A stretch of DNA of 64,000 nucleotides from Clostridia bacterium (GCA_017560255.1 JAFYOI010000014.1:1-64000); one strand, 5' to 3'. Counted from the stretch's first letter, positions 1-8,540 are shown. The notes: generated from the letters alone by a model not told the origin. Program-made: numbers and translations.

Positions 1-762
1 AACGCTCAGTCCCCTGTTTTCTGCCCAGTCAACTTTGAGCGCTTCGTTCATTGCCGCTTTGAGTTCAGTTGCTTTTGCGGGTAAATCAGCCGGATGAAGT
101 CCGAGTGCGGACATTGAGCCGAGTGCAGGCTGGAGAGCATCGATAAACTCTGCTTTGAGTTGCTCGTCAATCTCTTCTCTTCTGTATTCATACTCAACGT
201 TACCGCAGAGTCTTGTGTAAAAAAGAAGCGGGTCAGTGATAAGGTATGTATAAGTACCGTTACATCTTACCTTAACGGTCTTTGACATATTGATATCTCT
301 GTTCACAACACGGAACATAATCGGACTCGGTGTGCCGAATTTGTTATTGAGAATTTCCTTTGTGTTGAAATAATAAACTCTCTGGTCCTTGCCTGTGTCA
401 CCACCGTAAGCAAAACGCTTGCCGATAGTTTTGAAAGTGTTTTTGATACTCTCGCCGAGTTTGCCTGAGAAAAGTGACGGCTCGGTTGAAGTATCATAAG
501 TGAATTCGCCCGGCTCAGCACAGAATTCAACAATCTTGCCCTGCTCGACGATAATCATACACTGACCATCAGCAACCGCAATACCTGAGCCGTTTGAAAT
601 GATGTTATCCTCACCCTTTGTGTTGGATGAACGACCCGATGTACGCTTTTGTCCTTTTCTCATAAGCACGTCAACGGGGAGCGCGTCACAGTAGAAAAAC
701 TCTTTCCACTGGTCTGCAAGCACGCCGCCGATTGCGCCTATACCTGCTTTAATAAGTCCCAT
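1..762 (-). CDS. SPFH-domain protein (YdjI-like, partial)
   Basis: The visible 254 residues are the N-terminal part of an SPFH/band-7-type protein of the kind annotated as YdjI or 'virion core protein' in Firmicutes; the gene runs off the left edge. The start MGLIKAGIGAIGG follows a GGAAAGGGG ribosome binding site. The N-terminal Gly/Ala/Ile stretch precedes WKEFFYCDALP and a central segment with PGEFTYDTSTEPS and RVYYFNTKEI, which I recognise from this family. The zinc-ribbon tail often found in such proteins would lie outside the window. It is the last visible gene of a minus-strand run starting near 2958, so it may act with the DUF6935-like and orphan proteins there. Known members are thought to associate with membranes or stress responses; the precise role here is unknown. 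Confidence 0.75.
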   Translation of the reverse strand, partial: MGLIKAGIGAIGGVLADQWKEFFYCDALPVDVLMRKGQKRTSGRSSNTKGEDNIISNGSGIAVADGQCMIIVEQGKIVEFCAEPGEFTYDTSTEPSLFSGKLGESIKNTFKTIGKRFAYGGDTGKDQRVYYFNTKEILNNKFGTPSPIMFRVVNRDINMSKTVKVRCNGTYTYLITDPLLFYTRLCGNVEYEYRREEIDEQLKAEFIDALQPALGSMSALGLHPADLPAKATELKAAMNEALKVDWAENRGLSV

Positions 763-782
763 AATATAACCCCTTTCCAGTG

Positions 783-1658
783 TTATTTATTTATAAAATA
801 AGGTAAAAGTAATTGATAAATTTCCATCGCGATATTCCCAGAGGCGTATTTTTCCACTACTGTTCCGTCTGCCAAAGTAACGGAAAGACTGATTATATCG
901 TCATCCAGAATTTGATCCATATCGTCCTCTGTCTCGTTAAATCCACTTACATCAGGCAACTGCTCTAAATAAAGCAATCGCAGCTTTTCAAGTGTATCAT
1001 GAGTAATAGGAATGCCCGATTCATTCTCATATGAGTGCCCTTCCTTGTCCTGACACTCGCCACTGACAAAAGTATCAGTGTCCGTATCCCACACGGTAAA
1101 GTAAAAACTATATAACGTATTGGTGCTTGTGCTGCATAACTCAAATTTTATCCATGGTGCTTGGTACTCCATACTGGGTCCGTCAAGCATAGAAGGCTCC
1201 TCGTCATCCGTCATCAGTCTGTCAACATAAGGGTCAAGCAACGCAAGAAGTTCTTTTTCTTTCGCGCTCGGCAGACTTTTCTGAAATGAATTTCCGTTCA
1301 GATCAGTGACTGAAAGACTGAGTGTTGCACCGGTAACAGCCTGCGCATCAGCCAGGGACAAAATATTGAGATTTATAAGAGCGCCCAGTGTTTCGTTTTC
1401 AAGCAATACGCTTTTTGTAACGGGAGCACCATCCTTATAAACTGTGGCGTAAAGATAAGCGCCATCTGTCGGGCCATTGTAAACCACTTTGTAGGAATAA
1501 ATCGGCTCATAAGTAACGGAAGATTTTGAAACTGTGAACTCACTCCACAATTTCCTTTCCATATCAGGACCATCCACACGGCCCTTTCCACAGCCGAACA
1601 ATGACAGAAGTCACGCTATGCACACCGTAAACACCACCAATCGTAAAATCTTATTCAT
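783..1658 (-). pseudogene. Lipoprotein gene with in-frame TGA in its signal peptide
   Basis: An open frame from 783 to 1601 encodes about 270 acidic residues with no family I recognise. Its only in-frame start before FGCGKG is a TTG. Reading upstream in the same frame gives an ATG at 1656-1658 after a GGTGG-like site, then MNKILRLVVFTVCIA, a TGA stop at 1611-1613, and LLSLFGCGKG. This is a textbook lipoprotein signal peptide: Lys/Arg start, hydrophobic core, and a lipobox ending at the Cys of LFGC, broken by one stop codon. Either a point mutation has inactivated export, or the base is a sequencing error, or the stop is read through. The rest of the frame is intact, so decay must be recent if real. 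It lies between a small membrane protein gene and the SPFH gene in one run. Confidence 0.65.
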
Positions 1659-1692
1659 CACGACCACCGCTGTATTCGCTGACTGATTCCGA

Positions 1693-1974
1693 TTAACTTT
1701 GCTTAAAATCGGAACTTTTAGCGGAATAAGGATTTTTGTTTTCCTTTGGCGGATCCTTCTCGCTTGAACAATCTGCCGCCCAGCCCATAACGAACATCCA
1801 CGAAATGAGAATCAATACCCAGAGACCAAGTGCCGCCCAAAACCAGATAATTGAAATATCAAGTATGTAGTGGAGTGCCAGAAGTATCCACGCAGGAATA
1901 CTCCATTCAAGGTTAAGCAGCATATTGAATATCAGACAAACAAAGAAGTTTCCTGCCCGTTTAGTCCTTCTCAT
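1693..1974 (-). CDS. Small two-helix membrane protein, unknown function
   Basis: 93 residues. A basic N-terminus (MRRTKRAGN) is followed by two hydrophobic stretches at about residues 10-35 and 40-67, then a charged, Lys/Asp-rich tail, which suggests two membrane helices with the tail in the cytoplasm. No family recognised. Its ATG overlaps the stop of the upstream gene (TAATG), indicating translational coupling to the DUF6935-like protein. The acidic/basic tail may be an interaction surface, which is inference only. Confidence 0.6.
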   Translation of the reverse strand: MRRTKRAGNFFVCLIFNMLLNLEWSIPAWILLALHYILDISIIWFWAALGLWVLILISWMFVMGWAADCSSEKDPPKENKNPYSAKSSDFKQS

Positions 1975-2540
1975 TATGCCCAGGGGTCTGCGGACTTCGG
2001 CTCACGGATACCAACAAGAATTGCCTGATCCCAGAGGAGCCACTGTCCATCGCCCTTCATACGAAGCACGATTTCACGAGCATTGTCTGCACCGCTGCTC
2101 CTTACAAAGAGTTTCTTATATCCCTGATTTGCATCAGAATAGGGATTGGACTCGATTGTGATTGTAAAGGGTTGCTCGGGTGTGTAATCATTTTCGGGAG
2201 TTGCACCCTTGAAATAAGAGAACGGAACATATGTCTTGCCGTCACGGAAGCGGTCATTGAGGAATGAAATTTCACCTGCGCCGAGCGGTCTGGGACCACG
2301 CAGCCAGTTGAGCATTTCAAGACCGATGTTTTTATCCGCAGCATAAGCGCAGATTGCACACACTGTGAGAGCCGCTGTTTTGTACGGGCAATCAAGAGAA
2401 GCCTCGGGAAGAGCCTGCATCTCAGCAAGGCTTTCGGGAAGAGCGTTGAAAGTAAATGTTTCTTTCTTGTTACCGATGCCGCTTGCAGCACCCTTTATTG
2501 CATCAGTTGCACTTTTCTTGAGTCGATCAAAAATAGACAT
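1974..2540 (-). CDS. DUF6935-like cytoplasmic protein
   Basis: 188 residues, no signal peptide or membrane segment. The start MSIFDRLKKSATDAIKG follows TTAGGAGG. The segment LPESLAEMQALPEASLDCPYKTAAL, then FLNDRF and a C-terminal part with KLFVRSSGAD and WLLWDQ, recalls the DUF6935 family, often found beside SPFH/YdjI or TerD-type genes in Clostridia; the family name is from memory and should be verified. The amphipathic N-terminal helix could bind a membrane. It overlaps the next gene by one base and lies 34 bases after the orphan receiver-like gene. Function unknown. Confidence 0.65.
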   Translation of the reverse strand: MSIFDRLKKSATDAIKGAASGIGNKKETFTFNALPESLAEMQALPEASLDCPYKTAALTVCAICAYAADKNIGLEMLNWLRGPRPLGAGEISFLNDRFRDGKTYVPFSYFKGATPENDYTPEQPFTITIESNPYSDANQGYKKLFVRSSGADNAREIVLRMKGDGQWLLWDQAILVGIREPKSADPWA

Positions 2541-2574
2541 AATATAATCCTCCTAATTTTCATTCAGTTAATTG

Positions 2575-2958
2575 TTAAAGGCTGTCGACGATGTCCGCAA
2601 GATAGGTTGCGGAAATTGAACCGTAAACAAACTGGTCTATAAGACCGTCCTTTTTGGCCTGCTTGACCTGATTGGCAATTTCTCTTTCTGAATTTTCATC
2701 CACAATGAGAACGATTTTGCAGTCGGGATTTTTCTCCTTTACCGCGTCGCGAAGTTTGAGCCGCTGTGCAAGCATCCAAGGAGTGTAACCCGTGACCTCC
2801 ATAAGAAGTGCATAGGGGGAAATCCAACTGCATTCTTCTACCACCCTGTCAGGCGAGTCAAGAGTATAAGTTTCAAACTCGTTGCCTGACCTTCGCAGAG
2901 TTTCTGAAATAGCGTTACAAAACAAGGAGTTTTGCATATTGATTGCAACTCGCCTCAT
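2575..2958 (-). CDS. Orphan receiver-like (CheY-fold) protein without phospho-acceptor
   Basis: 127 residues starting at MRRVAIN, chosen because GAAAGAAGG lies just upstream; the longer open frame reaching 3321 has no ribosome binding site and low-quality sequence. The pattern of alternating hydrophobic strands and helices (YALLMEVTGY, KIVLIVDENS, QFVYGSISATYLADIVDSL) looks like a single receiver domain. At the place where the phosphorylated Asp should follow strand 3 there is Glu (LLMEV), so normal phosphorylation is unlikely. It heads the minus-strand run that ends with the SPFH gene. It may be a signalling adaptor; confidence in the fold is moderate. Confidence 0.6.
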   Translation of the reverse strand: MRRVAINMQNSLFCNAISETLRRSGNEFETYTLDSPDRVVEECSWISPYALLMEVTGYTPWMLAQRLKLRDAVKEKNPDCKIVLIVDENSEREIANQVKQAKKDGLIDQFVYGSISATYLADIVDSL

Positions 2959-3099
2959 AGCACACCTTCTTTCCTTTAAAAGTCCGAATCGGGCATAATC
3001 CGCCCTTTCCACATGTATTATAAATGGTTTCGGATAGCAGGTCACTAGTACAAGTAATAGTATTTTGGACTTTTTTAACAATTTTTTAATATTTTTTGT

Positions 3100-3128
3100 A
3101 AAAAAAGAGAGAGTGTTCACACTCTCTC
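3100..3128 (-). terminator. Rho-independent terminator
   Basis: On the minus strand a 10-bp perfect stem (GAGAGAGTGT/ACACTCTCTC, 3107-3128) is followed by a run of T. It lies just after the stop of the gene at 3152-3640 and closes the sensor/regulator operon. Confidence 0.9.
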
Positions 3129-3151
3129 CGATAAATATGATATTTATACTT

Positions 3152-3640
3152 CTATTTTTTCTTTTTGAAGAGTTTTGAAAGAAATCCTGCCGCGTACTTT
3201 GCATCATCAACTGCGTTTGAGGCGCGAGTATATTCGTCAAGCACACCAGCCTCAGACATTGCACGCCTGCGCGCCTGCATAGCGTCACTTTCCGCACGCA
3301 TTGCAACGGACTGTGCCACATCCTTCACTACGTCCTTTGCAATCTGACCTTTCTGCTCCTGCCACATTTCCTGCTTTACCTGCTTTGAATAAGCCTTCTG
3401 CTCCTCTGTCATGGCAACAGCCTTTGGAGTACATTTAGGCAATATTGCAGTAAACTTCTCGCTGAGGCCGGATGAAGCAAACTCCGCTTCAAATTGCTGA
3501 GCATCCGCACTGCGCTCACCAAGCGCCTGCACCTGAGCGATGAACTCATCAACTTCCGGTTGCACCTGCGGCGGCACATCATAATACTGTCCGAAAAAAT
3601 CAACCCTTGACGATACACAAATTTTTACATCATCACGCAT
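3152..3640 (-). CDS. Small helical protein of a signalling operon, unknown function
   Basis: 162 residues with no membrane segment. The N-terminal third contains FFGQYYDVPPQVQPEVDEF; the remainder is rich in Ala, Gln, Glu and Lys and looks largely helical, ending in a basic tail (KLFKKKK). The start MRDDVKI follows AAGAGGGG. It lies 20 bases after the LuxR-type regulator gene and before the operon's terminator, so it is probably made with that two-component system. No family recognised; the basic tail could bind nucleic acid or the membrane, which is inference. Confidence 0.6.
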   Translation of the reverse strand: MRDDVKICVSSRVDFFGQYYDVPPQVQPEVDEFIAQVQALGERSADAQQFEAEFASSGLSEKFTAILPKCTPKAVAMTEEQKAYSKQVKQEMWQEQKGQIAKDVVKDVAQSVAMRAESDAMQARRRAMSEAGVLDEYTRASNAVDDAKYAAGFLSKLFKKKK

Positions 3641-3660
3641 AAAACAAACCCCTCTTTCGT

Positions 3661-4305
3661 TTATTCATTGATCATTTTGTCAGGAGAAACTATGATAAGA
3701 TTTTTCTGTGCTACGGCTATAAGCAACTCCATACGGTTACGATAACCTGTCTTTTCAAGAATTTTGGCAAGATGCCAACGGATGTTTGCTTTGGTACAAC
3801 CAAGCATTGCGGCAGCATCCTCATCACTTGTGCTTTGCATCAACGCACGGATTACGTCAAGTTCATTATGGGTCAGGTCATAACTTGTGGTAAGTCCAAG
3901 CCTTACCTCGGGAGTTTTGTCGGGGAAGATGCGCTCCCCTGCCATTGTTTTATCCATAACTGCGATAAGTTCACTATGGGTTGAATCCTTGTACCAGAAA
4001 CTGTCAGCCCCCGCTTCCCTTGCTTTTTCAATAAAGGTGTGCTCAGCCATAGAGGTAACGATGATAACTTTGATTTTTCTGAACTTCTTTTTGATTACCG
4101 CGCACGCTTCAATTCCACTTTCATCGCGGGCAGTGCAAACATCCATCAGTATAAGGTCAACTCCGCCACGCATACAGAAAAGTTCTGCATCGGCAGCGTT
4201 GGAAATGGTGCCTGCAAGAGTATAATTTTCACTTGCGGTGATGGTCGCTTCCATATTTTCCTGCGCCATCTTCTGATCTTCTACAATAAGAACTCTTGTC
4301 ATCAT
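3661..4305 (-). CDS. NarL/LuxR-family response regulator
   Basis: 214 residues. An N-terminal receiver domain (about 1-125) has the acidic pair VEDQ, the phospho-acceptor D55 in LILMDVC, T in IIVTSM and K in WYKDS. A C-terminal helix-turn-helix (about 145-205) reads LTHNELDVIRAL...DEDAAAMLGCTKANIRWHLAKILEKTGYRNRMEL, the LuxR/GerE pattern. The start follows AAGGAGGGCG and overlaps the kinase gene by 4 bases, so the two form a cognate pair. It should bind DNA and control transcription in response to the kinase; its targets are not visible here. Confidence 0.88.
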   Translation of the reverse strand: MMTRVLIVEDQKMAQENMEATITASENYTLAGTISNAADAELFCMRGGVDLILMDVCTARDESGIEACAVIKKKFRKIKVIIVTSMAEHTFIEKAREAGADSFWYKDSTHSELIAVMDKTMAGERIFPDKTPEVRLGLTTSYDLTHNELDVIRALMQSTSDEDAAAMLGCTKANIRWHLAKILEKTGYRNRMELLIAVAQKNLIIVSPDKMINE

Positions 4306-5582
4306 ACGCCCTCCTTTCCTTTCGGAACTGTAACGGTCAGTCTGAATTGCGGTAACGACTGAACTATCATCGTGCCACCTGCACGCTCAACACGGCGACG
4401 CAGAGTGGAAAGTCCTCCGCCCTCTGTAATCTCGCCATCGGGAATTTTGCCGTTATTATAAACTGTTACGGTTGCAGTTGCATCATTCTCTGTAAAATCC
4501 GCATATAATTCGGTTGCCTGCGCATAACGTGCAGCATTTGTCACACATTCACGCACTGCACACGAAAGAACATAAGCGATGTTTTCGTCCTCTGGCGGCT
4601 CACCACTCTGGATAAAATCAAGATTTATTGATTTGCAGGTTGTGCGAATTTGCAACAGAATATCCTCCTGCGTACTTTCATTATTATATCTGAGCATTGA
4701 AACGGCTCTCTGCCACGAAAGCACTATGCTTTCGTCAACGGCTTGCACACCGCCCTCACGCAGATATTTCTGCGCCGCAACAAGACATCTGCCCATTTCG
4801 TCGTGAACTCTCATTTTTGTATTGAGTATCTCTTCCTCACGTGTAGCAGCCACAACATTTGCAGACAATCGTTTCAAATCCGCCTGAGCCTTACGAAGCT
4901 GAGCGTTCTCTTCCGTAAGTTCAACACGTGTTTTATAGAGTTCGGTAATATCTGAGGCAATAAACTGTGTGTATTGATTGTCATCACCCTGCATCACTGT
5001 GCAACGCTCCAACTGCCACACCCTGCCATCAGGAAGAATGAACGCTTTGCCATCCTTTCTTGTGCCATCAACGGGAACAAAATCATCGGAAAGGCACTCT
5101 TCAAGGTCAGTGATAAACTGCACGTCCCTGCCACAGAATGCAAAACTGAAACGGTGCATAGCAAGATTACAAAGTACTGGCAGCCCCGACTCATTAAAGA
5201 AGCATACACCTGTTGGCAGGTTGTCAAACGCTTCCTTTACGGAGTTTTTGTTAATAACTTCTTTTCCCTTTGACACCTTTACGACATCGCACGCAGCGTA
5301 AATCAATGAGAAAACTGTAAACGCAAGCAACACGGCATAAGGGATATTAAGACGCAGACCATTATCCGCTCCTGTAAGGCGGCTGTCAAGTTGAATAACA
5401 GCATACAATGCAACGTTAACAATCAGCAAAACTGTTGCCGCTCCCGTTTCAAATCGCATCGGCTCGCCGTATCTTCTCCATAAAAGAAGGACACTGCCAA
5501 GAAGTGTGACGATTGCAACCTGACTGAGTATCAGCAAAACTATCTGCAAGGGTGTGCTGACTTCGTAAAAACAATTCATCAT
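4302..5582 (-). CDS. NarX/DesK-type sensor histidine kinase
   Basis: 426 residues. Three or more membrane helices lie in about residues 12-100 (VALLLSQ..., TVLLIVNVALYAVI, YAVLLAFTVFSLIYA), followed by a PAS-like region (about 115-225: GVCFFNESGLPVLCN, DGRVWQLERC) and a coiled linker. The dimerisation box RVHDEMGRCL carries the probable phospho-acceptor H260, typical of the HPK7 family, and the ATPase domain has an N-box (RECVTNAARYA) and GGGLSTLRRRV. It overlaps the regulator downstream and the large sensor gene upstream (ATG after GGAGGTGACGGCAG), so three genes are translationally coupled. Confidence 0.87.
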   Translation of the reverse strand: MMNCFYEVSTPLQIVLLILSQVAIVTLLGSVLLLWRRYGEPMRFETGAATVLLIVNVALYAVIQLDSRLTGADNGLRLNIPYAVLLAFTVFSLIYAACDVVKVSKGKEVINKNSVKEAFDNLPTGVCFFNESGLPVLCNLAMHRFSFAFCGRDVQFITDLEECLSDDFVPVDGTRKDGKAFILPDGRVWQLERCTVMQGDDNQYTQFIASDITELYKTRVELTEENAQLRKAQADLKRLSANVVAATREEEILNTKMRVHDEMGRCLVAAQKYLREGGVQAVDESIVLSWQRAVSMLRYNNESTQEDILLQIRTTCKSINLDFIQSGEPPEDENIAYVLSCAVRECVTNAARYAQATELYADFTENDATATVTVYNNGKIPDGEITEGGGLSTLRRRVERAGGTMIVQSLPQFRLTVTVPKGKEGV

Positions 5583-7882
5583 CTGCCGTCACCTCCCTCT
5601 ATGCTGAAAGAGATCATATAATAGTTTTCGTCCTCCATACTGACGGTTACATCGTCTGTTTGCAGACAGGTCAGGTCCTTACTGCACACGGCATCAATGC
5701 AACAAATGAAACAATTGTCACGGCAGAAGAAACGCGCAAGAAATCTTTCAAGACCATCAAAAGCGTTTTCTACAACATATTCGTAGAAATCGAAGAACTT
5801 AATCATTATCTCTGACGGGATGTTTCTGCCAAGTTGGACGGAGCAAGCACAATCAACACCTGCAAGTTGCAGATTTTTCATCATTTCCCTGATACTGAGA
5901 TTCAACTCCTCCTCAGAAATGATGCCATCCTGCTCACTTACAAGGAAAAGGTTGTTGCGACGTTTGAGATAAGCACCGACCACAACAATGCGGCGGAGTA
6001 ATTCTTTTCTTTCCTGCTCATCCTCAGTTTGCTGCAAGCGTCCAAGCCACTCGCCAAGCAAGTTAATCTGACGCGCGGTCTGTTTATGAATTTCATCGTG
6101 CAGACGGTTCTTTTCAGCAAGTGTACGAATACGTTTATCCATCTGATAATTCTGCATTGCAACCGCATTGGAATCTTTCAGGTCCTCACGCAAGGCTTTG
6201 AGTTCATCAAGGTTTTCCATAAGTTCTGACAAGTCCTCCTGCCACAACGCATAGCCACCCATTATCTTTGAACCTGACACACGGACGCCGCCTTCGGGCA
6301 TAAGCGGACTTTGTGTTACATTATTTATTTGTTCTGTGCTGAGAGTCATAGCATCATCAGAGCGGTAACGCACAGCATGGGAATTATCTACAATTGTTAC
6401 ACCAAGCCCTGAACGCTGCAAAAGTTGGTCATAATTGGTGTTTGACTGAATGAGTCCTGTTTTGATACTACTCTCCCAGATTGCAACAATGGTAAAGCAG
6501 AGAGTAATATACGTTTCAATAAAACTGAACATCTCAGTATCAAGCGCATAGAGAATTGAATACGTCACACCTATTCCAAGCATTGCTATCGGCAGCCAGA
6601 TAATCTTTTTTGTCTTTGGAATACGGCAACGCTTCAGGAATTCCACCATCATCATAACAATACAGGTAAACATCCAGAGAATCGTGATGTAGAACAAAAC
6701 ACCATTCTTGTAATCAGTCCCTGATGGAAAACTGAACGCTAGGTGGTGAAGATCGTTCGTAAGAATACCACAGATAAGCAAGGCGGACGGAATATACATT
6801 AAATTCCACTTCCACGGCAATCTGTAATCCTCGGGCTTTCCAATATGCTTTGTTGCAAAGAAACACAGCTGGGAAATAAGCACCATTGAGATATAGTATG
6901 CATACCAGCACCAATGATTATATGGCAAAACATTTAAAAACACTGTATATCTGAGCGTATGCATTAATATCCAGAATATCATAAGAAGGACAAGGATTGT
7001 CAGATAGCGGCGTATCGCTTTATTTATAATACGGTCATATACGGACATACCCCACGAAACAAGTATGCCGATATAAATAATCATTGTAACAATGTTTGAA
7101 ACTATATACATTGATGGTGTTGTGCCCTTTGTTACAACACGGATGAAGTTAGCAAATAAGAGAAGAAATACCGTCAGCAAGACGTTGGTTGTGTAGGTCT
7201 GCGTTCTCTCGTTTCGTTGGAGAAGCCCTTGCTTTTGCATTGAATTGTAAATAGCAAGTATAAAGCCCTCTGTCAGTATGTAAGAAACAGAAAGCCATTC
7301 AAAACCACGAGGCAAAAACTGCTCAACAAGCCAGATTATGATATTACACAACACTGTGCAGAGCAAAAGCACAGTATGCCCACGGGATTTAATCTTTTTC
7401 CTGATAATTGAATACAGCGTTACAACAATCATTGAAAGCATATATCCGATAAGGTAAACGTAATAAAGCAAATGAAGCGGGCCGTATTCACGCACGAGCC
7501 TTGTTGCACCGTTTTCAAAAGCAATATCAACGGTGCTGTAATAAATCGGCAGAATACCGGGGCTTGTCGTAATTGCAAGCATCACAATTCCGAGCGCAAC
7601 AAGCGCTATTGTAACAGGCTTTTTACGCTTAATGCCACAGAAACGAAGCACCATCATCAATATGAAAAACGGCAGGAACACACTGCCAAGATAGGACAGT
7701 CTGTTAGAGTTGAGAGCATCGCCAAGGTCGCTTGAAATCGAAAGCATAAAATAACCAAGATTACATATGGTCACCGACACGAACACAAGCAAAAGCCAGA
7801 CGTCACGCTTTTTGTCAGCCAAAACGCAAAGGCCAACCATACAAAGCGAAACAAGCGCAATTATACCGTACGCTAACGCCAT
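5579..7882 (-). CDS. Very large membrane sensor with degenerate kinase core
   Basis: 767 residues. Roughly the first 470 hold two successive blocks of about seven hydrophobic helices, both resembling the 7TM region in front of some histidine kinases (HisKA_7TM type). The cytoplasmic part (about 480-767) has a PAS-sized segment, a coiled linker, and RLHDEIHKQTARQ with H595 in an HPK7-like context (HDE). The expected ATPase domain is shortened: an EYVVENAFDGLERF segment resembles an N-box, but no glycine-rich G1/G2 boxes follow. It may therefore serve as a sensor or scaffold for the complete kinase encoded immediately downstream (4-base overlap). A strong AAGGGAGGGG site precedes the start. Confidence 0.75.
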   Translation of the reverse strand: MALAYGIIALVSLCMVGLCVLADKKRDVWLLLVFVSVTICNLGYFMLSISSDLGDALNSNRLSYLGSVFLPFFILMMVLRFCGIKRKKPVTIALVALGIVMLAITTSPGILPIYYSTVDIAFENGATRLVREYGPLHLLYYVYLIGYMLSMIVVTLYSIIRKKIKSRGHTVLLLCTVLCNIIIWLVEQFLPRGFEWLSVSYILTEGFILAIYNSMQKQGLLQRNERTQTYTTNVLLTVFLLLFANFIRVVTKGTTPSMYIVSNIVTMIIYIGILVSWGMSVYDRIINKAIRRYLTILVLLMIFWILMHTLRYTVFLNVLPYNHWCWYAYYISMVLISQLCFFATKHIGKPEDYRLPWKWNLMYIPSALLICGILTNDLHHLAFSFPSGTDYKNGVLFYITILWMFTCIVMMMVEFLKRCRIPKTKKIIWLPIAMLGIGVTYSILYALDTEMFSFIETYITLCFTIVAIWESSIKTGLIQSNTNYDQLLQRSGLGVTIVDNSHAVRYRSDDAMTLSTEQINNVTQSPLMPEGGVRVSGSKIMGGYALWQEDLSELMENLDELKALREDLKDSNAVAMQNYQMDKRIRTLAEKNRLHDEIHKQTARQINLLGEWLGRLQQTEDEQERKELLRRIVVVGAYLKRRNNLFLVSEQDGIISEEELNLSIREMMKNLQLAGVDCACSVQLGRNIPSEIMIKFFDFYEYVVENAFDGLERFLARFFCRDNCFICCIDAVCSKDLTCLQTDDVTVSMEDENYYMISFSIEGGDGR

Positions 7883-7923
7883 ATTATCCCCTCCCTTTTT
7901 TTACGATAAACGAATAACAATTA

Positions 7924-8019
7924 TCACTTCTCAACACTGCTCCGAAACTCCGGCTCCACACAGAACTCAAACAATGTAAAAGCGATAAAGCCCTTATCCG
8001 TATCACGAAAATACTTCAT
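7924..8019 (-). CDS. Possible 31-residue leader peptide
   Basis: A short open frame (MKYFRDTDKGFIAF...SSVEK) lies between the promoter at 8079-8107 and the large sensor gene, 41 bases before that gene. It starts with ATG after a weak GGAAG site and has a plausible amino-acid composition with acidic and aromatic residues. It may be a translated leader, a small regulatory protein, or chance. Only the position in the leader supports it. Confidence 0.3.
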   Translation of the reverse strand: MKYFRDTDKGFIAFTLFEFCVEPEFRSSVEK

Positions 8020-8078
8020 TACAAGCACTTCCAAACAATGATTTTAAATTCTACCATTGCCAATTCCATTACACGTCT

Positions 8079-8107
8079 ATTATATCCACTGTATTTCTAA
8101 CAGTCAA
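8079..8107 (-). promoter_or_regulatory. Sigma-A promoter of the sensor operon
   Basis: Minus strand: TTGACT (8102-8107), 17-bp spacer, TATAAT (8079-8084). It lies about 200 bases before the large sensor gene. Its -35 box is only 9 bases from the end of the decayed transposase frame. Confidence 0.8.
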
Positions 8108-8115
8108 GATTTTGC

Positions 8116-8475
8116 CTACTTATTCTTAATACCCGTGAACGGGTCCGTGTATTCTTTAAGACTTATTTGGTCTGCGGCATTATCTTCCTCTAACTGGTTT
8201 CGTATGTATTCTGTAATTATCTTTTTATTCTTTCCGACTGTGTCCACGTAATATCCACGACACCAGAAATGTCTTGACCCGTACTTGTATTTTAAATTTG
8301 CGTGTCCGTCAAATATCATCAACGAACTTTTTCCCTTGAGATATCCCATAAAATGTCTTTCTTTATTTGCCCATATATTTCTTTTCTTCTATACTTTGGG
8401 GCAAAAACGATATGATATTGACATCTGTACTTCGAGTGTGCCGAACTCTTTATTTCATTTTTATCTGCTTTTTTC
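8116..8475 (-). pseudogene. Decayed IS200/IS605-type TnpA transposase
   Basis: Minus strand. The N-terminal fragment (KYRCQYHIVFAPKYRRK, about 8455-8350) is followed, in another frame, by the C-terminal fragment starting GYLKGKSS at 8349 and ending PFTGIKNK at 8116. These are the start and end of the HUH single-strand transposase TnpA_IS200, normally about 130-155 residues. About 35-40 residues are missing at the junction near 8350, including the PDHIH segment that carries the HUH metal-binding histidines. The N-terminal frame also lacks a start codon. The tyrosine-bearing segment (WCRGYYVD) remains. The element cannot make active transposase. Confidence 0.85.
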
Positions 8476-8497
8476 TTATACTAAAGTTTTTTATCCT

Positions 8498-8516
8498 CCC
8501 CCAGTAGAACTGGGGG
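8498..8516. repeat. Left-end hairpin of the IS200 remnant
   Basis: An 8-bp perfect inverted repeat (CCCCCAGT, 3-base loop, ACTGGGGG) lies just upstream of the decayed transposase. IS200-family elements carry such a subterminal hairpin at the transposase-proximal end, used in transposition or for limiting transposase expression. Confidence 0.65.
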
Positions 8517-8540
8517 GTTATTTTCACGCCTAAAGGCACC

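Noticed and set aside
2959-3321. N-terminal extension of the receiver-like gene
   Set aside because: It crosses a strong terminator at 3100-3128 and has no ribosome site; the start at 2958 has one.
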